64,000 nucleotides of DNA from Azolla caroliniana (taxonomy: Eukaryota; Polypodiophyta). Of this stretch, positions 25,001-37,819 are shown one piece after another; the first letter of the stretch is position 1; every line of letters starts with the position of its first letter. The position numbers and the translations under genes are program-made. The stretch spans positions 4,464,001-4,528,000 of the forward strand of contig JBHGNT010000006.1 in NCBI GenBank assembly GCA_043228905.1. Direction: 5' to 3'. The notes under the pieces are model-generated. The model was not told the origin of the DNA. It saw nothing but the letters and a program-made list of their open reading frames with translations, and made no database searches.

Positions 25001-26510
25001 GTAGGTAGGGTTTTACCCTCTTGGCTAGTATATTGGCAAATATCTTATATATTGTGTTGAGCAGCGTGATCGGTCTCCATTGCCTTGCATCAGTTGTTAC
25101 ACCTTATACCTTAGGAATTAGAAATATCATCCCCTATTGAAATTGCTCAGGTAAGTACCCAACATCCCATGCCTCTTTTAGCCCATCAACCAAATCAGGC
25201 TTGATCAAGTCCCAAATTTTTTCGAAAAGATCTCTTGATAGTCCATCAAAGCTTGGACAGGACGTTCTGCAAATACCTGTCAAAGCATCAACCACCTCCT
25301 CCAAGAGAGGCCTCGCCAGAGTAGCTTGTGTTGCATTTGAAATTTTGTGTTGCATTCCCTCTAGCACATATTCTATCATAGTAGGTTGTTCGAGGATACT
25401 GTAACTATCCGAAAGCAACTCATGATAGTGAGAGGTGATCGTCTCCAAGATCCCTAAAATATCCTTCGACATAGAGCCATCTTCCTTAACCAACTTCAAA
25501 TTGTAGCTACAGTTTATTCTAGGTTGTTTATGCATGAAAAATTGTTTATTCACCTTATCCCCATTTTTGCTCCACCATGCCGCCGAAATCCTAAATAGCA
25601 TCGTATTTCTGGATGCAATCAAGAGTTGCAATGTTTCTCTAGCAACCTCAACCTCAAGGCCTGCCCTAGACCATTGGCATCGGGGATCTTTTTGTAATAG
25701 CCTTTGGGCAGCCGCTATTGATCTCCTTAAACACATTTCTTCCTCCTTAGACCTTGTAATTCTACTTTTCGTTGCCCTATGGAGATAAGTTGAAGTTTCG
25801 ATAATCTTCCCTTGAAGTTTATCAATTGCGCCACACCCAGTCCAATTGCTTTCCCATATACGCCTTATGTTTCTACTCACCTCCAAATCCTCAAAAAGTT
25901 TTTTGTTGATCCTCACATTGCAGTCCCTTGTTGGTCTCCTCTACGTTTCTAGCGTTATCTTAACTGGCATATGATCGGAGTAGGCTGAACCTGCAATGAT
26001 TTCAACATTGGTTCCAAATTTTTCTAGTTCTGAATTGATGTATATTTTGTCTATGCGAGACATGCAAAAGCCATGCATACTGCAGCTTGCTCTCGAAAAG
26101 CTTAGAGAACTTCGAGGCTTTTTTATTACATGCCAGGCATCTTTCACCCCCATTCAACCCATCAGCAAATCCCATGCAACTAGTTCAGCCCCCTGCACCA
26201 CCATTGGCATACCCCCCCCCCCCACCTTGTCCTCTTTGTACAAAGTCATGTTAAAATCCCCAACAAGGATCCATGCATCTGCAATTGGCAAACCATCAGC
26301 CAATTGCCTCCAAAAAAGGGCTTGGTTCGTTGACAAATTGGGCACATACACATTTATTATGCTAATTATATATTGGGACCATCTAATAGTCACATAGATG
26401 GCACGTCCCTCCACTATGGTGTCCTGTCCCACCACAACGACATCTGAAGACTTCCTTATAGATGTACATACACCCCCTTTCCTACAGTGCTCACCTTTCC
26501 TACATGTAAT
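22092..26510 (-). mobile_element. L1 LINE, ORF2 nearly complete but broken, 5'-truncated
   Basis: From right to left, ORF2 begins inside the AP-endonuclease (VGDFNMTLYKED, then SRIDKIYINSEL and SDHMPVKITLE near 26435-25941). The RT leader and fingers (ISAAWWSKNGDKVNKQFF, RTSCPSFDGLSRDLFEKI) and RT palm (VRQRCPLAPYLF, SEYADDTMFYLQG; the catalytic YADD is visible) follow. Next come the connection and zinc-binding region and the C-terminus at 22390 (PKWNYQAPRWPFPP). Stops and shifts break it into about eight frames. The 3' UTR ends in CTAACTAATGCGAAGTAG and an A-rich tail at about 22092-22127. ORF1 and the endonuclease start are missing, so the copy is dead. Confidence 0.92.
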
Positions 26511-26514
26511 GTAA

Positions 26515-27390
26515 TCTTTAAAATGTATTATTTTAAACTTAAAACCTTGAGTTGTAACAATATATGTAGATAATGGATTTTTAAAAATAAGTATTTTTAA
26601 ATTATAACATATGCAAGAAAATTAAATGATTATCCTTTAATCTACCACATTGATTTATGTATGAAATAAGGGTTGAACATGTTACTCAAAAATAACATTT
26701 TTCTTGGTACATATATTGAAGTAGTTATGAATCAACTCAATATTGTGAAATAGAGCATCATCCACTTTTCGATAATAACTAAACCTCTTATTAACTTTAC
26801 TTCTATTATCATGGAGATAGGAGAATAATTAAGTCACTAAGGTACTAAGCTTTGCAAAGATCCCTCAAAAATGTCTTGGTAAAGCTTGGAATTAACTAAA
26901 CAATTTTCTTACATTATAGAAAGTTCATTTAAGTTATTGATGTATCTTGGACCATTTCCTACCTATTAACTATAGTTAGACAACAATATTTATGAATAGA
27001 GCAATAAATTTAATACGCATGTCTTCACGTGGAATAGACAAATAATTATAATTAACTGCACAGATTGATGTTACTCTAGTTGGTAGAAATTTGCTTGAAT
27101 GATCACAGCCAAATCCATGAATACTTAATATCCCTGTAGTAAGCAATAAATGATCATTTGGTTGGCAATCTACTATTGACTATATGTAATTTATCAAGGG
27201 ATGGTGACCTTATCTCTTTATCTCTACATGTTTGTCTATTCTTTACGTTGGCCTTAGGTACAATTGTTGAGGAAGATAAAGATTACATTTTGGGTTTGCA
27301 TTATGGTGGAGATTGGAGGAGAAAGTTTGGATATCAGGAGAGTCGGAGACCTAGGTAGATTCAAGGCGTTTTGTGTGCAAAGAAATAAAT
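26515..27390. other. No recognisable gene
   Basis: AT-rich sequence. The frame at 27158-27358 could be L1 remnant, but I cannot place it. Confidence 0.35.
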
Positions 27391-27399
27391 GCATTGTAC

Positions 27400-27992
27400 A
27401 ACTAGCAAGGGAACAACAGATTTGGTGCTCGAATAGGTTGTATGACATTAGGCCCACCATAGCCTCTATCATGTTATTGAACATTTGAAAATCCAAATGC
27501 AAAGAATGTATTTTGGGAGCAGAAAGTCGACCAAGGGAGACAATCACTGCTCTATGGTATGATCTGGTAACGAATATGAAGAGTTGCAAAGCTCTTCAAA
27601 CACACCGGAAGCTATGAGACTTTCCTTTCAACAATCATGGTCGAATTCACCTTTGGAGGACTATGTAAATGGCATGCTAAAGTGGTGCTATACCACGCCT
27701 AAATGGCTTTATCCGTCCTGGAAGCCCAACCAGGAAGGTACATGATATTTTTCTGAAATTTTGCAAGTGACAAGATGATTAACACAAATGAAGATTACAA
27801 TATCTTTTTGTTGTTAGTCATCAATATCAGTTTTAGAGGAGTTCAATGATGAATAGAGGGGAGTGTTCCAGATAGGGTAATGTGGTAGATAGAACTGCTG
27901 AGTGTCTATGATTACATTATTGGTGTACATATTGAATAGTAAAGACATTTTACCTAACTAATGATGAGAACCCTTTCTTCGAAAAAAAACAG
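27400..27992 (+). mobile_element. Decayed L1 3' end
   Basis: With shifts the plus strand reads SRPRETITALWYDLVTNMKS and later KWCYTTPKWLYPSW, the equivalent of the L1 C-terminus. It is followed by CCTAACTAATGATGAGAACC and an A-run at 27982-27989. Confidence 0.7.
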
Positions 27993-30900
27993 ATTACATT
28001 TATTTGTTTGTTTGTTTTTACTTTTATTTATTAGTTATACCCACAATTTCGTATTAAAGTTGACAATTGGGCAAATTGAAATGTGTAATTTTATGGAAAA
28101 AGTGAAGTGTTGAGGTAGGCCTCCTTATCATTGGCCCTTTTATTGCCAAAAACAATGAGTGTAAGGGACATTGTTGGAACTTGGCATTATATTTTTAAAT
28201 ATCTAGAAATGTGATAGCCACATCATTTCACAAAATACCAAACTTTTCCCCCACTTGAGTAGGATTCAAAAATATGGATGTTCTAGCTATATATATGTTT
28301 ATTTGAATAGATGACTATAACATTTCTATATATTCAAACAAAATTAAGCTTGTCCCACTCTTACTTACTATTGTCATACTCATCTAGGTGATCTAATTCA
28401 TAATTTCACAAAGGCACATACATCACATTTTCAATCAAGTCTTTCTTTTGAGAAAAACTCTTCATGAACATTTCGAATCCCCTTACCTTGAGTGAAATGC
28501 AAGGTCATCACATTCCAAGGGAAACACTAAATGTCCTTTGGGCTTCTCCAATGTTTACTGGAGTTTATTGCAAACAACCATTAACATCCTTGCACACTAT
28601 AGCAATGGGTACTTGACAAGTTACCTCGAACCACTTCGCATTCAAAGGAACATCAACCATGACCGGTAGTATCAATTTTTTTATGCCATCCACAATACCA
28701 TAACATTTGAGAATAATGAGGATGAATATGTTAAATGTCAATTTTATTCAAAGCAAGACATTAACCCACGAATTGATTAAATGTATAAAACACAAAATGA
28801 TATAATCAAACTACAATATGATTTCATAATTTGGTAAAATAATTAAAGTCATGCAAACTTTGTGTTCATTCATGCTAATATTTTTGTAAAATAACAAAGA
28901 AATGCATGGAGTGTCATTACATTTACAATATCAACAATGAAGAAAGGAGAAAACGCTTATGTTTATTACAGAGCGTTGAAACCAACCACAACAAAGATTA
29001 TACATAGAGCAAGTTGCAACTCCTACGCTCCTAAATGCTAAGATATGGATACAATTCAATGGGTGAAAGTGAAGTTTGACCCTAAAAAGTATGCTATGAT
29101 AGCCCTTTAGAAAATAGGTAATTAGTCCCAACAACTACCTCATTCGCAATATTAAATGTACTCATAGTTTGATGTTTCACGCATCTGGGTTGTAACTTGG
29201 TGCTTGTTCACACTTAACACCCCATCTACTATATGCATTATCAAAAAAGTGTGATGGTTTAACATATTAGTTGGGATGTGTTCTTAAACAAGTGCAACAC
29301 ACTCAAATATATCATGTCATCTTGCCTATGTATTTAAAGCATTATCAATCTCTTTGGGCGAAAATGCTTACTAACCAAAATTTTGAACATCATCTTTTAA
29401 TGTTGTAGCCCAAACTTTGCTAACAAGGCTTAGGATAGGCATTATAAATTGCCATCGTTTTGTGATAATATGTATGACATCATTCACATTGTTTTTTTAT
29501 CCATGATGAATGCACATTTGAAGCAACGCATGGTACATGACAATGGTACATGATGATATCTATCAACACATTCCACTTCACCTTAGGTAAGATACTAGAA
29601 GCATGAGCTCGTTAGCAAATAATAGAGGTAGCGCAAGCTTGACACAACATAATACACACATATAGTAGAAAACCCCAAAGTGCAATCACAACAAACGTGT
29701 GAGTATGACAATAGCAATAGCTCATGTTTGCCTAAGTAAACAAATAATGATACAATTCAAGAAGTGAAGTGATAGATTAATCCTATAATACATTCTATGT
29801 CTCTCTCTAAATCTTTCTATGTCATATCGCTTCTCATCTTGAAAACATTGCAATTTTTACTTTGCTTTCATTGTCTTGGTGAATGTGCTACACACTTATG
29901 AGGAGACATTAGGCCTTTATTCATGAGTGAAGAGGAGTTAAGCGTTATGGATTATCTATAAATGGAGAGGCATAGAATTTGATAATATAGAGATATGAAC
30001 CTACAGAACCCTAAATGGGCAACATGTATAGTTGCTTTGACTATTGAACTATGTGTTTTGTTAAACTAATTAATTATATGATTGGGTAGGAGGCTACAAG
30101 GTTATCCTTGCTTTGCTCAAGATTTCAATTCTCAAGAAAAAAACTTTGTGGAATTTGGACTGATTTCAAATTGAAACAAAACCATCATATCCAAACTAGC
30201 ATAGGCAAACAAGTATGATATAAAGCGCTTGAGAAAACTATGTTGAAGGAACTCGACAAAATGGCTATGTAACTGTTACCATACGAAATGTACGGTAATT
30301 CCCATAATTTACCATTACCATTAACCCTAACCCTAACCCTAAAACCAATCATAGTAACTTCGAGTGAAGGGATCTTTTCTTATCAAAGGATTAGGACGAC
30401 GATATATATAATTCATTTAAATGAAACTTGTGGATGACTCCATATAAATAATTCATTGTGGTTCCCTCAGAGGAAGATGATTTTCACACCCATCTTCTAC
30501 AAATCCATACCCTCCTTTGTTGTGATTATAGCCACATTTACGACATTGTCATGTTTATAACGGGGGATAATATTTGATCAAATATCTATTCCTTTTTGTT
30601 ACTTGAATTCTCTACTAACTAGTTTTGTGCTTCAATTCTAGGTGATCAAGGTGTACTTCAACTTTTGGAGCCATTTTCATGGAAAAGCCCACTTGGATTT
30701 GGGTAGGTAACAAAATCCTAAGTTTGACTTTGAAATTAACTACATCAAACATTTCATGGAAGAACTTCATTTTTCTCTATCTTGGACTTTCATGGACTCT
30801 TTGTAATGAGAGGGCTCTCTTGCTTATGTCAATATCGCATGATCCTGCATGGAACAAACATGTTCAACTGATTTGACTATCTCGTCAACATTCATAGGGT

Positions 30901-31610
30901 CTTTCAAATCATGGGTTCCTACTCATAGTTTGAGCATGAACTTCTCATATCTCCTTTAATTTTCTCGATCCCCTAGCTTTGGGATCGTCCTTCAAATTCT
31001 CGTGCAAAACACTAGCCCATCCACTGTCTTGGGCATTCCCCATGGTTTAGTTTTCCTCTACACTAATTGAGGCATTATCATCCATTGCATTTTACAAGCT
31101 CCCACTTAAAGGACAAAGTTCTCATTTCTCCATTTGGCAACCAATGAAATGACCCTTCATACACTCTCTTCTTTGGAGGGCCTCCATGCATCTTCTCTTA
31201 ATACAAGACTACATATTGCTTTGGACTTGCTTTGGAGCACTTTTCTCAATTTCGGGTTGAATTTCTAGCATAGATCCTTGGGCAATGAATGTATGCCTCA
31301 TAGAAAAATATTTGGAAGTGAGCATAATGTAGGACCTAAACTCTTGTGCTACTCTTAAAACCTTGTTTTTGTTTGGAGAGAGATTGTATCCAATATGACC
31401 TTTTATAAGTTCAAATTGGCATATGGTAATATCATGAAAACCTAATAATAGATGGGCCAAAGCATTCTTTCTTTGACATTGTTGACTATAAGGGAATATA
31501 AACTCATTGGATTCCTCAATTTTCACAAAAACGCATAAATTCGTTATAGTTGAATCCCTTTCTACTATCAAACCTAACAAAATTTAGGGAAATCTACTTT
31601 CTTAAGTTAT
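27993..31610. other. Long stretch without a recognised gene
   Basis: AT-rich sequence. A 123-codon frame at 31209-31580 (minus) and a 65-codon frame at 30679-30876 (plus) match nothing I know and lack flanking support. A short run of three CCCTAA units sits at 30323-30344. Confidence 0.4.
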
Positions 31611-31619
31611 GATGTTCTA

Positions 31620-32700
31620 CAGGATGGACGATTAGGGATGATTACCCGGGAAGATGAATGTTTAGCTAAGGCTATATTAAAACCCATTAGAATTCTAGCT
31701 AAGGTAGATAAGGGTTGGGTTCTTGACCCTAATCCTAATGATGTGCATATTGGTGGGATCAATGGGTAGTGGGGAAAAAACCATTATGTGAATTGGATTG
31801 GGACCCAAGAGAATGGAAGTGGCTGCCTACATCATATTCTGGGGAGGATGTAGGCCAATTCTGTTTTTTTAGTATTCTGTTCGATTGGGAAGGGAGATGA
31901 TAAGACGTAGGGTACCCCATTGGCCGACAACAGCAACAAAATGGTTGACTTATAATGTGGATCCTACTCACATGACAACATTTTGGAAATGGCTATGGGC
32001 TATGCAAATTCCAAAGAAGATTATTCTATTTAGATGGTTGATTGTTAATTATGCGGTTCCTATTAGGGCTTGGACGTATTGTAAAAAAGTGGATAAGATG
32101 TGTGATTTGTGGTTTAGAAGTGGAGTCTCTTCATCACCTATTTTGGTCATGTATGGTTGCCAAAATGGTTTGGAAAAGATTTTTACGTCTCTTGCATGAG
32201 GTTTATGGCTCTAGAATATATAAATGGGGGGCAATTATGTGGGCTAATATTATGGGTGAGGTACAAGATTATGAAAAAGAAAATGCTAACTTTGCATTAT
32301 ATACAAGAGGTCGATATGTTGAGGAAGTGTCGCCATACATGCCTATTAATTCAGTCCAAAATGGCATGGTTTGGGAGACGATTAGTTCAATAATTATATG
32401 GGTTTTGTGGACTAGTAGATGTCGAAGGATATTTCAACAAATTCAATGGAATGTTGTGGATGCAGTCAAGGAGATTTGGATGACCTTAGTGCATACACTA
32501 AAAGGAGAATATGATGCTATCAAAGGTGATCCAGATGTAGTCTTTCGAAAGCAAGAGGTTTTTAAGAAGAGATGGGAAAGGATGAAGGTATTCTACATGG
32601 TTAATGGTGGTATACGTTGGAGGTATCAGCCACCACTCTGGTTATTTCCTCCACCAACATGAGGCATGTGTTAATGTATAACTACTATTTCTTATGCTCA
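31620..32700 (+). mobile_element. 5'-truncated L1 ORF2 C-terminal part
   Basis: The region encodes TFWKWLWAMQIPKKIILFRW, then after a frameshift CVICGLEVESLHHLFWSC (the zinc-binding CxxC-H-C region of plant LINEs) and VWKRFL. The C-terminus WERMKVFYMVNGGIRW leads to RYQPPLWLFPPPT and a stop at 32662. It is the least decayed of the plus-strand L1 tails. Its 3' UTR is interrupted by PPR-derived sequence before the LINE tail at 33211. Confidence 0.88.
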
Positions 32701-32739
32701 GGGACAAACATACGTCTATAATAGTCTAAGAGTAGTTGA

Positions 32740-33180
32740 AAGGGACTATGCGAAATTTTGTGACCTATATTTTTACTTTGAAGGCATGCATAAGCCTAAA
32801 AGCTATGAGAAGAGGGCAAGAAATCCATAATGAGATCATTGAAAGGGAGTTTGATTAAGATCCGTGTCTTGTGGCTATTCTAGTGGATGCATATGCTAAA
32901 TGTGGCATTTTTGAAGATGCTAATGCAGTAATTGGACTACTTCCGGATGCAAACACCCTTGTAAGTTTGCTAAAGGACTGTGGCGGTGTAGTGGTAACTG
33001 ATAAGGGCATAGACATTCACAATGAAATCGTGAGACTGTTGGAAGACAATATTGAGCTTGGGAATGCTTTGGTGGACATGTAGGCTAAATGTGGCCAGCT
33101 TGGAAAAAACCGAAAAAACATTCAATGATCTTTTAGATCGGGTGTTGTGGGATAGAGCGGCTTCAATAGTTGCACAATCT
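32740..33180 (+). pseudogene. PPR pseudogene fragment between L1 ORF2 and the LINE tail
   Basis: The frame reads AILVDAYAKCGIFEDANAV, SLLKDCGGVVVTDKGIDIHN and DNIELGNALVDM, then a stop where PPR proteins usually have YAKCGQL. Earlier, in another frame, RRGQEIHNEIIERE-like residues appear. These are PLS-class PPR consensus phrases. The part around DNIELG matches the relic in the FAR intron. The fragment starts about 80 bp after the L1 stop codon and ends about 30 bp before the L1-like tail. Confidence 0.85.
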
Positions 33181-33204
33181 CTACGGAAAACGTAGCATTG
33201 TAGT

Positions 33205-33262
33205 TGATGTGCCTTTTTTAAAACTAATGGAAGGATATTTTGTTTAAAATAAAAAATAAAAA
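33205..33262 (+). mobile_element. LINE-type 3' tail closing the L1/PPR chimera
   Basis: TTTTTTAAAACTAATGGAAG, then GATATTTTGTTT and an A-rich end AAAATAAAAAATAAAAAA. It nearly duplicates the tails at 3459 and 6257. Confidence 0.75.
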
Positions 33263-33825
33263 ATATAGGGAAATCTATTCATTTGTTACAAAACAACCAT
33301 ACACTTTTGATGTAGATATAGAAATAACAAAGGTTGAAATGAAGAAGTGGGTCAAACTTTTCTTCAACGTTAAAGTGAGAGGCATTAATAGTCTTTGATT
33401 ACTTGGCACAAAGAAGAAACAAAAGGCCTCGGAAAGAAGTTAGAGGGCCCTTACCACCTAACTACCCTGTTAGTGGGAACTGGCACTTGTTGATTGCCAA
33501 GTAGAAAACAAGGAGCCTATGCATTTGTCATGTCTAGAGTTTTGTCTCCATATGTACTACAAAATGTCTATTTCTTTGAGACAAAAATTTCCCTAAGAGG
33601 TTCCTATTAGTGGGGCTACAATCAATAAAACATATGAAAATTTTGACAACACATGCAACAATTTGGTGGCATAATATCAATGTTTTGAGCTTGAGGGTTG
33701 CCACAATCCCACTTTAGACTAACTCATGTTTTCCTACTTAGGAAAAAAATTCTTGAGTTGTTCTCCTTATGATGAACTATAGCCTCACATATTCCTCTTT
33801 GCTTGTGCACACTTTAGGGGTCCCT
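33263..33825. other. No recognisable gene
   Basis: No feature recognised. Confidence 0.4.
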
Positions 33826-33850
33826 TCCCCCCCCCCCCCCCCCCCCCCCA
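33826..33850. repeat. Poly(C)/poly(G) homopolymer beside an L1 tail
   Basis: More than twenty consecutive C on the plus strand, then ACC and an A-run. On the minus strand this is the L1 3' tail running into a long poly(G). Confidence 0.9.
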
Positions 33851-34520
33851 CCAAAAAAAAAACTCCTTCCATTAGTTATAAAATTTTATAGATGAGAGTG
33901 GTATATACAAATCCCTGTAGGGACGCAATAGTTCCATTTTATGTGGATGCCCGCTGACTCAAGGAAAGGAGAGGACAACCATTGTTCGATGAAGGCTAAT
34001 TGTTGTCTTTCAACTCCATCGGATATGCCTGTGAGGCCATTGTATTAGCTCTTTAGAGTGGCTACAATTTCACTCCATATCTCCTGCATTAACATTACTT
34101 GATGCACGGTTTGGTTGGAGAAGACCCTTCTACACTGTTGTTTCCATAGAATCCAAAGAGTTATTGCGTTGACCAATTCCAACACAACTTAAGTTTTGGC
34201 ATTAATAGGAGTTGAGTGGATACTGTCGATGGTGGAATAAGAAATCTCTTGTGCGTTTATCACCAAAGTCATCCTCTCCTCCTGATGTTCGTACCTGTCA
34301 ACTAGGGCCTGCCATGATAACCAACATACATTTCCCCAGTTGAGTGTGCCTTGCACTTGACATAATTGCAATAGGTGGCCAACCCCCCGCCATATTCGAT
34401 GGGCCTCTAGGAAGTCCCACAGAGCGTGTCGGAATGATTTTGTTACATTTGGGCATGTTCCTTCTTTTCGTGAATGTCATATGACTTCCGAAATCTAGAG
34501 TTATTTGTCTGTGCTTAGCA
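33851..34520 (-). mobile_element. 5'-truncated L1 3' end
   Basis: On the minus strand, NAITLWILWKQQCRRVFSNQ, MQEIWSEIVATLKS and EQWLSSPFLESAGIHIKWNY give the L1 ORF2 C-terminus. ATAACTAATGGAAGGAG and the tail at 33851-33880 follow. Coding is interrupted by at least one stop. Confidence 0.75.
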
Positions 34521-35815
34521 AAACCCACTAGATACAATAGAGCTATAGTACAATTTGCAAGGAGCTAACTTCAATGGTTTTTCTTAAACTGCAATATGTA
34601 GCAAGGGAGTGCCAAGGTGGACAGATAATAACAAAATTCTCAAAAGAAAGATTGATGGAGATACAATTAGAAACATAAAATGAATATCCCAAATCAAATT
34701 CTTTACATGATAGTTTAGAATTAGTTATGTTCAAATATAACTATCACATAACCGAAATGCCCTAGTCATCTCTTTATATCTAAGGTTATAGGTTCACACT
34801 AGTATAGGCCGTTTGGTTTTTTACCGTTACGACACCCTTGAGAATTGTCCTAGTAAGCATGAATAATGTATACTAAATGAGAATGTTATATAATTTATGC
34901 ATACCATATCACCAGTCAAAATTAAATGTACAAGTTATACACAAACAAGTAGAATTCAATGTGCTAAAATGGATCTACTTTCCTCATGAGAAAAACTTTT
35001 ACGCATGGCATGACAAATGGACATGAATGACCAATTCCTACTCATATCCCAACAAATGTGGGTTTGAAACTAAAATTAGACTACATCAAGTTTATTGTCT
35101 CTCATGAATGGACGACAAGTTATAGCCATTTTTTGTAGCAAACTGGGTGATGACAGAGTTATAGCCATTTTTTGTAGCAAAGTCGATGATGACAGACATG
35201 TTTTAAGTGCTTGGAGTAGTAGGAGAACATGACACAATGCAAGGTTCATGGTGACATATCGATCAACATTCATGGTGACATATTGATGCAGTCAATGACA
35301 TCGTCTAAGAGCTCTCTTGACCATAAATGCATGACACCAACATGGCTTAAGCATAAGATCATTTGTATGGGGAAGAGTGTGATGTTGAATAACCTATGAA
35401 ATGGTCCAACATATAAACTTTGGCCCATCCACTACATTCAATATATAACACTTTGGACATAGTTATTGATCACAACTTTCTAAAGTGAAGCGACATACCA
35501 ATACCTAACCGCATGTGCACGAGCATGTATTGCAAGAGAGTACATGGCAAGCAAGAGTGGAGGGACTAGCATTTCTTACAATGAGTTGATAAGAGCATGT
35601 CCTGGAAGAGAAGGCTTAATCGGTAGAAAACCCGCGCAAGAGTGTGGCCACAAGTATAGGACAGACAGATGAAGACGACAAAAGGGACTCGATGGAACTA
35701 ACAAATGGGGCTCAGACGAGTCTTCTGTATATCAGATGACAAATGCTTCACACATATGGGAACCGCATTTGTCTCTTCTCTACCACAACCTTTGACCATA
35801 ACACACACACACACA

Positions 35816-35854
<39 letters not shown>

Positions 35855-35890
35855 TCACACACTCACTTTTGGTGAAAACACACACTTATA
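34521..35890. other. No gene; short tandem repeats
   Basis: A 39-bp unit (GTTATAGCCATTTTTTGTAG plus nineteen bases) occurs twice at 35119-35157 and 35158-35196. A shorter repeat of CATTCATGGTGACATAT lies near 35248-35285. A CA/CT microsatellite is at about 35803-35855. Confidence 0.6.
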
Positions 35891-37558
35891 TTAATAAATG
35901 TGTGTAAAAAACACTACTTACAATGGGTGTGACAATGGAGTATGGTCACCCACTAACTACACTACATTGATAGTGGAACATGTTGAAGTGCCAATAGGCA
36001 AGACGAACACTCCACCGAGGAAAGAATTTTCACATGCTCCAATAAAGAAATTTGCCACATTAGTACTCCCTTCAACTTTTGTAGATATGCTTTCACTCCA
36101 TGTCTACCATCAAATACAAAAGCGTTGCGCATATTCCAATTATGACGTAATCCCCAATATCTCAGAAATAGAAAAACGATCGCCATCTCTGATTTTGGGT
36201 CAACCTCTGTAATTGTGCAAACACCCATTGTCTAGGAGTCAAATAACATCATGATAAGACTTGCCAAATTTGAGAAATGTAATTCCAAATCTGACAAGCA
36301 ATCAGGCATTGTATAAATCCATGAGTATTATCTTCCATTTGAACAGTGCAAAAGAAGCAATTACCCGTTGCTAGTCCACGATGCTTTACAGCTAATCCTA
36401 GAGGCAATCCTCTAATCAAAACTCTCCAAATGAAGACCTTTGCAACAAGTGGCAATTTAGAATGCCAACTACATTGTATTGTAAGATCTGTCACCACCCA
36501 TGATCAGATTTGTGTATTCTTCATTCTTCTTCAGTCTTAGATGATAACCATCCAAGAGACTAAACAGAGCAATGATACAAAAGATTAGTAGTCACTTGTA
36601 ACAACGACGTTTGAACCTTTAAACATCAATCAATCCACGGTTGTTCTCCTATTTGTAGAGGTAAGGAACCTTGCATAAATGGAATATTTTGTAATTGTTG
36701 CCAAATAAACCCATAATTAGGCGGAATGCGTAATAATTGTTGTGCTTGAACAAACTCCAAAATTCTTTGAGATGGAGCCTCAACTATATCTCCCAGCTCT
36801 TTGACCCCCAAACGATTAAATTGAGAGCGTAACCTCTCCTTTACTGGCCAACATAATAACCGAGAAGACACAAGCAACTATTTTTGCAAAGAATTACAAT
36901 GCTCTCTACTAGGTGATGGTTTCCATACACATAACAAGAGTGCTTCTTGCCATGAGCCCCCATGAGGTAACCAAGTGTTGAACACATGTAGAGTCCATGG
37001 TTGTGAGTTTGAACACATGTCTTGTAATAATGAAAATCTACGAGCCATCATATGCTTAGATAAGTTCAATATTCCAATTCCCCCCAAGCACTTAGGGGTT
37101 GCTAGATGATTCCACGCAACCCAAGTGATTCCCATCTTCTCCCTCTTCTTCCACAACAAATATCGAAGAGGTTGCAAAATAGAATGCAAAGCCTTCTTTG
37201 TCCATGGCAATAGTGGCAAGTAATATAATATCATGGGTTCCATAATACATTGTACAACCTTCAAGCATACATGAAATGGCCAAGATTGTGACATCCAATA
37301 CATGAACTTATTCCTCAACTTACGAGACATCCATTCAATCAATTGTCCATTTGTAACATTCATTCCTAATGGATAGCCCAAGTGTCGAAAAATAGAGCCT
37401 TTCTTCACCACAGATCCTCATCCTAAACATTCCAAATCCCTTTCAGTACATGATATGAGACCAGACTTCCTCCAATTAATATGTAATCCGGAAGCCAATG
37501 AAAATTGGTTCCATACAAGCATCCCCTTCTCAAGATTCTCTCTTGAGAATGTAATTTC

Positions 37559-37564
<6 letters not shown>

Positions 37565-37592
<28 letters not shown>
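37565..37592. repeat. (CT)n microsatellite
   Basis: Pure CT run at the left edge of the block inserted into the L1. Confidence 0.9.
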
Positions 37593-37596
<4 letters not shown>

Positions 37597-37609
37597 CTTA
37601 TTTTTTATT

Positions 37610-37695
37610 TTTTATTATCATAATTGCCTTACCTTGGTGGTAAGTTGTTAGCACTACAAACATTGTGTTCTAGGTTCGAAACCCAACTTCCTCAC
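37610..37695 (+). mobile_element. Possible tRNA-like SINE relic
   Basis: TGGTGGTAAGTTGTTAGCAC is A-box-like and GGTTCGAAACCC (about 37673-37684) is a good B box. It differs in body sequence from the SINE pair at 15970 and 37740, so it may be another family. Confidence 0.45.
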
Positions 37696-37739
37696 CTCTC
37701 TATTATATACTTCTTATATATCTCTTAATTCACTAGATG

Positions 37740-37819
37740 TCACTATGGAATGTAGGGGTTGAACCCATGACCACCTGGTCTCCAGTGGGCAACCTTACAA
37801 ACTGAGCTACATCCATCTA

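Noticed and set aside
26212-26223. C homopolymer as a special structure
   Set aside because: It codes for glycines in the L1 endonuclease region on the minus strand and is short.
30679-31580. Possible small genes on either strand
   Set aside because: Single frames of 65 and 123 codons with no recognisable motif, no neighbouring exons and no promoter support.
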